From: Lachnoclostridium sp. UBA3775
Lineage (GTDB): Bacteria > Bacillota > Clostridia > Lachnospirales > Lachnospiraceae
Assembly (NCBI GenBank): GCA_002369525.1
Contig: DFFN01000019.1
Coordinates: 1 to 10,734 of the forward strand
Length of the DNA: 10,734 nt
Direction: 5' to 3'
Every line of letters begins with the position of its first letter. Positions within the stretch are counted from its first letter, which is position 1. A model generated the notes under the pieces. That model was given only the letters and a program-made list of their open reading frames with translations. It ran no database searches and was not told where the DNA came from. Made by a program: the position numbers and the translations under genes. Below, one piece after another: positions 6,951-10,734 of the stretch.

Positions 6951-9900
6951 TTATTCTTTTCTCTGAGTCAGGCTGCCTATCGGTATTGCACACAGAGTCA
7001 GTGAAGCCTTTTTGTTGTTTGCCATAGTGATGACAACGTCCTCGGGCTTTGCGAAGCACATGACATTAAGTTCGTTGTTGATATTGAACATGACATCGGA
7101 TTCGAAAATACTGGCCTGCACATCTCCGTTTCTTCCGCCGATCGCAAGCAGATTGTCTCCGTTGCCGAAAGTGTTTATCCTGCTGGTCTTTATGAAGATT
7201 CTGCTCTGCCCGTTGAGTGAACCAAAGCAGCATCCATCTGTCGAGCGTATGCTCTGTTCGAGGTTTGCCCCGAGGGTATTGAGCACCGCGATCTCACCGT
7301 CTATGGTTCCGATACCGACGCTTGTTTGTCCTCCGCCGGTGATGCTTACGGTGCTGTACTGTATGTAAATGTCGGTGCTGCCGTTTATCGAACCTATTCC
7401 GGCGCATTTTGCTGCATTCAAACGTACTTCAAGCAGGCAGCTTCTGATATCTATCCGGTTGCTGCCTCCGAGGAAACCGACGCCGACGCATTCTGTTCCG
7501 TTACATTCGAGCAGGTATTTGCCGCGTTTGATCTGGATTTTTCCGCCGAGTCCCGAACCGATGCAGACATCCTTCTTCGATTTTGTTACAATCCTGATCT
7601 CGCCGTCCTGATCGAAGATGAGCTCGCCGCAGCTTTCATCGCAGCCGCCTCCGATTCCGAAGGAAGCAGTCTCAAGGTCGATCATCAAGGAACCTTCGCC
7701 CTCAAAGGTGATCTTTGAGCTTTCGGGCACACGGATCCCTCCGGATTTAAAGGTGCTCTTTCCCTTAAGCGCAAGGGTCAGATTTACGTTTTCGCCGAGC
7801 TCGATGCAAGGGTGCCTGCCGGCAGCCGTCAGATAAACATTTTCAAGATCGAGCCTGCCGGTGTATCCGTCGTCAACGGTAACAAACAGCTCGGTCTGCT
7901 GGCCGGGTGCCCCGATAAACGTAATGTCCTTGTAAACGACATTCTTTTCCTTGATGATGATATCGGTATAGCCCTCACGGGATATATTTGAAAGGTTGAC
8001 ACGGTTTGTCTTGCCTGTTTCGTAGCTGTAGCGTATCGCACCGTCATCACGTTCCTTTACGTAGGAGGCTATTTCTTTTCTTAATTCTGCGTCAAGCTCC
8101 GGCAATAAATTGGGAGAGGGCCTTCCGGTGTAGTAGCCCTGTATCAGGTCGGCGCCGAGGAAGATGACAACCTGGAGCTCCGCGGAGGTTTCGACTCCTT
8201 CCGCAAGGGCAAGTATTCCGTTCTGATGACAGAAATCGATTATATCCTTTACAAAGTATTTTTTCTGAGGGTTGTTCTGTATGCCGCTTAACAGCGAACG
8301 GTCGATTTTAACGATGTTCGGCATGTAACGCAGAAGATTGCTTACGTTGGAATAGCCTGTTCCGTAGTCGTCGACGGCAGTCCATACGCCGAGATCGGAA
8401 AACCTGCTTCTTATTCTTTCAAGGTCTTCGTCGCTGAGCTCGGCCTGTTCGGTAAGTTCCACTACTACATTTTCGGAATGCTTCATCATCAGGGCATCGG
8501 TAAGATCAAGCGAAGCTTTGTCGAGCCTGATGCCGGGGATGCTGTTGATGAACAGCTTGCGTTTGCCCAGGGTTTCCCTGTTCTCGTCGAGGAAGCTGAG
8601 TGTGTTCAGGAAGGTGTACTTTTCCACGTCCTGAAGCCTGCCCATGACTCCGGCGAATTTTATGATCTTCAGCGGTGATATCTTTATGTCGGTATTTGCA
8701 CGCATCAGAGCCTCATAGGAATATATATCACCGTTTTCGACATTGATGATGGGCTGGAAATTATATACAAACAGGTTGTTGTCAAGTATGTTTTTTACAA
8801 GATCGAATTCAAGCTGATCCTCGGGAGTGATAATGATGTCGGAGGAATGGGCCACGTTTACAAAACGGTTCACATTCTGGGAACTGTTTTCGAGAAGCCT
8901 GATGATGAGACGGCGTCTCAGTGCGTCGAAGCCTATTGCCACAAGGTTCATCCACTGGCGGTAGGTCCTGTCGTAGACCTCGGGGCGGTCACCGTAGCTT
9001 ATCACTCCGTAACCGTAGCATCTGTCCTCAAGATAGAAGGGCGTAAAGAAATATGCTCTGGGGGAAGTGCTGCGCTTTTTAAGCTCCGGAATCAGATCCC
9101 TGCGGTCAAAGATTTCGGAAGTGTCTGCATGATCCGGGACCTCATCCGATCCGTAGCAGACCGCGCGGACCATTTTCCGGCTCATGCCGTTTTCGTCCGG
9201 GATCACATCGGGGTTTAATTCGATGTCCTTCCAGTATTCGCAAAGGCACAGCGAAAAGCTTTCGGCACCTTCCAACTGGTAAACATAGGAATAGACAAGG
9301 TTAAGGAATGACGAAAGAGAACTTTCGTTAACCATGTTGCTGGTCATTGAATTATATACTGAATTGAAGCCTTCCTTTGAAATCTCCGAATCCCACTCGC
9401 TCCTAAGCAGGCTTTTTCTTATTGTTTCGGGATTTGATATCATTTCACAGCTACAGCCGCAGCTTTCGCCGATAAACAGCGAGGCTCTTGCCTTGTACGG
9501 GGCGGGAGTTTTGCCTGCAAGCATATCGTCGATATACGTGGCGGCATAAATGCCGTTGTCACGGGACGGAAGTATGCAGGAGGTCAGCGGATGCGGGCAT
9601 TTTCGGCCTTCTTCTACGCTGTCAAAGCCGATAACGGCAATATCTGTGCCGACCTTATAGCCTCTTGCTTCCAGGGATTTGCAAAGTCCGATGGCCATCT
9701 GGTCGTTCGCACAGGCCACTGCCTCGGGAAGCCCGCGGCCGTTAAGAAGCTGATCGGCGGCAACCTCGCCGCTTGTGTACCAGAAATCACCGTAGATCAC
9801 GCGGTCTTCATATACGGGAAGCCCGTGGTCGGCCATCGCCTTCCTGTAGGCATCGAGTCTTGCTATCGAATGCTCATGCCAGCGTTTACCGGTCAGATAT

Positions 9901-10310
9901 GCTATGTCTTTATATCCGTGTTTTTCTATCAGATGGGAAACCAGCCTGTAGCACGGCTCTGTGCCGTCCGTTAAAATGGCGGGAAAGTATTCGCTTTTCA
10001 GATCTATCACAAGAACGGGACCCGTGAAATTTTCGTGGATCCTTTTTTCGAGGGCGTCACCGACGCCGGGAGTCTGTATGGAGTCTCTGAGTATGACTAT
10101 GGCATCATAATCCCCGGGCTCAAAAAGCTCGAAGATGTGAGCTTCGGATGCTTCGCGCACAACAGTGTCCTGATATTTTCTGTATGCTGCAAAAACGCAT
10201 ACTTCGAAATTTCTTTTAAAGGCTTCTTCAAAAAAGCCTTTAAGGAAGGAAGACTGATATTCTTCGTCGCACTGGCCGACAAGAACTGCTGCTCTTCGCA
10301 TAAGACCCAT
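6951..10310 (-). CDS. LacI-type sensor / GAF-like / EAL cyclic-di-GMP phosphodiesterase with C-terminal GIGGG beta-solenoid
   Basis: The protein has 1119 residues; the ATG at 10310 follows GGAGG at 10 bases. Residues 5-290 are a LacI/periplasmic-binding-type sugar-sensor fold (ACANDQMAIGLCKSLEARGY, then GTDIAVIGFD). It begins at the first beta strand, so the DNA-binding head is absent. A CGCSC cluster (284-288) closes this domain. Residues 295-475 are a weakly recognisable GAF-like region (YFFTPFYLEDRCYGYGVISYG). Residues 510-735 are an EAL domain with all key residues: E533 (EALMR), N589, E618, D647-D648 (DDYGTGYSN), K668 and D670, the EGVE motif at 704-707 and Q724 (QGYYTGRP). Active cyclic-di-GMP hydrolysis is therefore predicted, and no GGDEF domain is present. 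Residues about 765-1110 are beta-solenoid repeats resembling secreted carbohydrate-binding proteins. No signal peptide or membrane segment is seen, so the protein is predicted cytosolic. It heads an operon with the YghZ-type reductase. Confidence 0.93.
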   Translation of the reverse strand: MGLMRRAAVLVGQCDEEYQSSFLKGFFEEAFKRNFEVCVFAAYRKYQDTVVREASEAHIFELFEPGDYDAIVILRDSIQTPGVGDALEKRIHENFTGPVLVIDLKSEYFPAILTDGTEPCYRLVSHLIEKHGYKDIAYLTGKRWHEHSIARLDAYRKAMADHGLPVYEDRVIYGDFWYTSGEVAADQLLNGRGLPEAVACANDQMAIGLCKSLEARGYKVGTDIAVIGFDSVEEGRKCPHPLTSCILPSRDNGIYAATYIDDMLAGKTPAPYKARASLFIGESCGCSCEMISNPETIRKSLLRSEWDSEISKEGFNSVYNSMTSNMVNESSLSSFLNLVYSYVYQLEGAESFSLCLCEYWKDIELNPDVIPDENGMSRKMVRAVCYGSDEVPDHADTSEIFDRRDLIPELKKRSTSPRAYFFTPFYLEDRCYGYGVISYGDRPEVYDRTYRQWMNLVAIGFDALRRRLIIRLLENSSQNVNRFVNVAHSSDIIITPEDQLEFDLVKNILDNNLFVYNFQPIINVENGDIYSYEALMRANTDIKISPLKIIKFAGVMGRLQDVEKYTFLNTLSFLDENRETLGKRKLFINSIPGIRLDKASLDLTDALMMKHSENVVVELTEQAELSDEDLERIRSRFSDLGVWTAVDDYGTGYSNVSNLLRYMPNIVKIDRSLLSGIQNNPQKKYFVKDIIDFCHQNGILALAEGVETSAELQVVIFLGADLIQGYYTGRPSPNLLPELDAELRKEIASYVKERDDGAIRYSYETGKTNRVNLSNISREGYTDIIIKEKNVVYKDITFIGAPGQQTELFVTVDDGYTGRLDLENVYLTAAGRHPCIELGENVNLTLALKGKSTFKSGGIRVPESSKITFEGEGSLMIDLETASFGIGGGCDESCGELIFDQDGEIRIVTKSKKDVCIGSGLGGKIQIKRGKYLLECNGTECVGVGFLGGSNRIDIRSCLLEVRLNAAKCAGIGSINGSTDIYIQYSTVSITGGGQTSVGIGTIDGEIAVLNTLGANLEQSIRSTDGCCFGSLNGQSRIFIKTSRINTFGNGDNLLAIGGRNGDVQASIFESDVMFNINNELNVMCFAKPEDVVITMANNKKASLTLCAIPIGSLTQRKE
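6993..8018 (-). repeat. Coding region of the C-terminal beta-solenoid repeats
   Basis: This covers residues about 765-1106 of the sensor-EAL protein. An entry segment (LDLENVYL, then ENVNLTLALKGKSTFKSGGI) matches the start of Firmicute surface-protein domains that lead into GIGGG repeats. About ten coils of 24-30 residues follow, each carrying a G-(I/V)-G core: FGIGGG (884-889), CIGSG (916-920), GVGFLGG, AGIGSINGS, VGIGTIDG, CFGSLNG and AIGGRNG, each followed by a strand such as KIQIKRG or DIYIQYS. Twelve cysteines occur, several at equivalent coil positions just before the glycine core. The coils are divergent at DNA level, so this is an old protein repeat and not a recent tandem duplication. 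Confidence 0.7.
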
Positions 10311-10342
10311 AAATATAATACCTCCGTGTAAACCTGATATAT

Positions 10343-10371
10343 ATTATAATGTATCATCGGAAAAAGGTCAA
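10343..10371 (-). promoter_or_regulatory. Sigma-A promoter of the sensor-EAL/YghZ operon
   Basis: On the minus strand the -35 box TTGACC (10371-10366) and the perfect -10 box TATAAT (10348-10343) have a 17-base spacer. Transcription should start near 10336, giving a leader of about 26 bases. That is too short for a riboswitch. No comparable promoter was found in the 37 bases before the YghZ-type gene. Confidence 0.75.
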
Positions 10372-10395
10372 CAAAAAAGGAATTCGAAATATCAG

Positions 10396-10424
10396 TTGCC
10401 ATATCGGAAGAAATGAAGTAAAAT
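10396..10424 (+). promoter_or_regulatory. Sigma-A promoter of the right-edge nucleotidyltransferase gene
   Basis: The -35 box TTGCCA (10396-10401) and -10 box TAAAAT (10419-10424) are 17 bases apart. The predicted start near 10431 gives a leader of about 41 bases. It is divergent from the sensor-EAL promoter, with the two -35 boxes 24 bases apart. Confidence 0.6.
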
Positions 10425-10471
10425 AGGTATCGTATGAATATATTCCTTAATAAAAAGACGGAAGGATACAG

Positions 10472-10734
10472 ATGATGCCTGAGACTTTAGCTGCCGGGAA
10501 AAAATACCGCATCGGAATGTACGGAGGAAAATTCCTGCCTTTTCACAAGGGACACCGTTACTGCGTGGAAGTTGCGGCCCGGGAATGCGAAACGGTATAT
10601 GTGATCCTTTTTTACGGAGGCCCGGAGGAAGAGTCTGTCTGTGCCGGAAACACGGCGCTCTGGCTTTCTGCCGTCGAAAGAAAAAGGATAGTAAAGGAAA
10701 TATGCCGGAGCTTTTCGGATGCGGCAGACGTTAT
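10472..10734 (+). CDS. Nucleotidyltransferase, NadR/cytidylyltransferase-like, N-terminal part (3' end outside window)
   Basis: An open frame runs from tandem ATGs at 10472 and 10475 to the window end, giving about 87 residues. A GAAGGA ribosome site lies 5 to 8 bases before the two starts, so either could be used. The sequence RIGMYGGKFLPFHKGHRYC carries the G-x-F-x-P-x-H-x-G-H nucleotide-binding signature of the HIGH-type nucleotidyltransferase superfamily. It is followed by a hydrophobic strand (TVYVILFYGG), as in the NadR-type nicotinamide mononucleotide adenylyltransferases. The later residues (SAVERKRIVKEI) fit the region that contacts the second substrate. An NAD-salvage role is the best guess, but other cytidylyl- or adenylyltransferases of the same fold cannot be excluded because the C-terminal part is missing. 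Confidence 0.75.
   Translation, partial: MMPETLAAGKKYRIGMYGGKFLPFHKGHRYCVEVAARECETVYVILFYGGPEEESVCAGNTALWLSAVERKRIVKEICRSFSDAADV

Noticed and set aside
7326..7718. 130-codon plus-strand open frame opposite the beta-solenoid repeats
   Set aside because: It is a shadow frame created by the repetitive coding sequence on the minus strand and has no promoter.
10311..10336. Cyclic-di-GMP riboswitch in front of the EAL gene
   Set aside because: The leader predicted from the promoter is only about 26 bases, too short for a known aptamer.

Overview
The window looks like chromosomal DNA of an anaerobic, gut- or rumen-type Firmicute, most likely a member of the Lachnospiraceae (Butyrivibrio/Roseburia-like). 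This is inferred from the gene mix: a BspA-type leucine-rich-repeat protein, a GH26 lipoprotein, a LacI-type sensor fused to a cyclic-di-GMP enzyme, and AGGAGG-type ribosome sites with sigma-A promoters. No rRNA, tRNA, insertion sequence, phage gene or CRISPR array is visible. The window is almost fully coding, and no gene-free stretch exceeds 200 bases.

Left part (+ strand, 2-2981): the 3' part of a large BspA-type leucine-rich-repeat gene is followed after one base by a ferredoxin-type aldo/keto reductase gene. The two are probably translationally coupled. The reductase converges on, and overlaps by 8 bases, a gene on the other strand.

Centre (2974-5906): a membrane-anchored lipoprotein that joins a GH26 beta-mannanase-type domain to an alpha/beta-hydrolase esterase is read leftward. 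An AraC-family regulator is read rightward from the shared 194-base control region. This region holds good sigma-A promoters for both genes and a one-helical-turn direct repeat next to the regulator's own promoter. The pair looks like a small unit for hemicellulose (mannan) sensing and breakdown.

Right part (- strand, 10371 down to about 5861): a single promoter seems to drive a 1119-residue protein and then a YghZ-type aldo/keto reductase. A rho-independent terminator placed inside the 3' end of the AraC gene closes the unit. The large protein is the most unusual item. It has a DNA-binding-free LacI-type sugar-sensor domain, a GAF-like middle region, a complete EAL cyclic-di-GMP phosphodiesterase domain, and about 350 C-terminal residues of beta-solenoid repeats of the 'GIGGG' kind. 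Those repeats are normally met in secreted carbohydrate-binding or surface proteins, yet no signal peptide or membrane segment is visible.

Right edge (+ strand, from 10472): the start of a nucleotidyltransferase (NadR/cytidylyltransferase-like, HxGH motif) with its own promoter, cut by the window end.

A reasonable but unproven reading is that extracellular mannan breakdown, sugar-responsive cyclic-di-GMP turnover and carbonyl detoxification are neighbours here because they serve life on plant polysaccharide.
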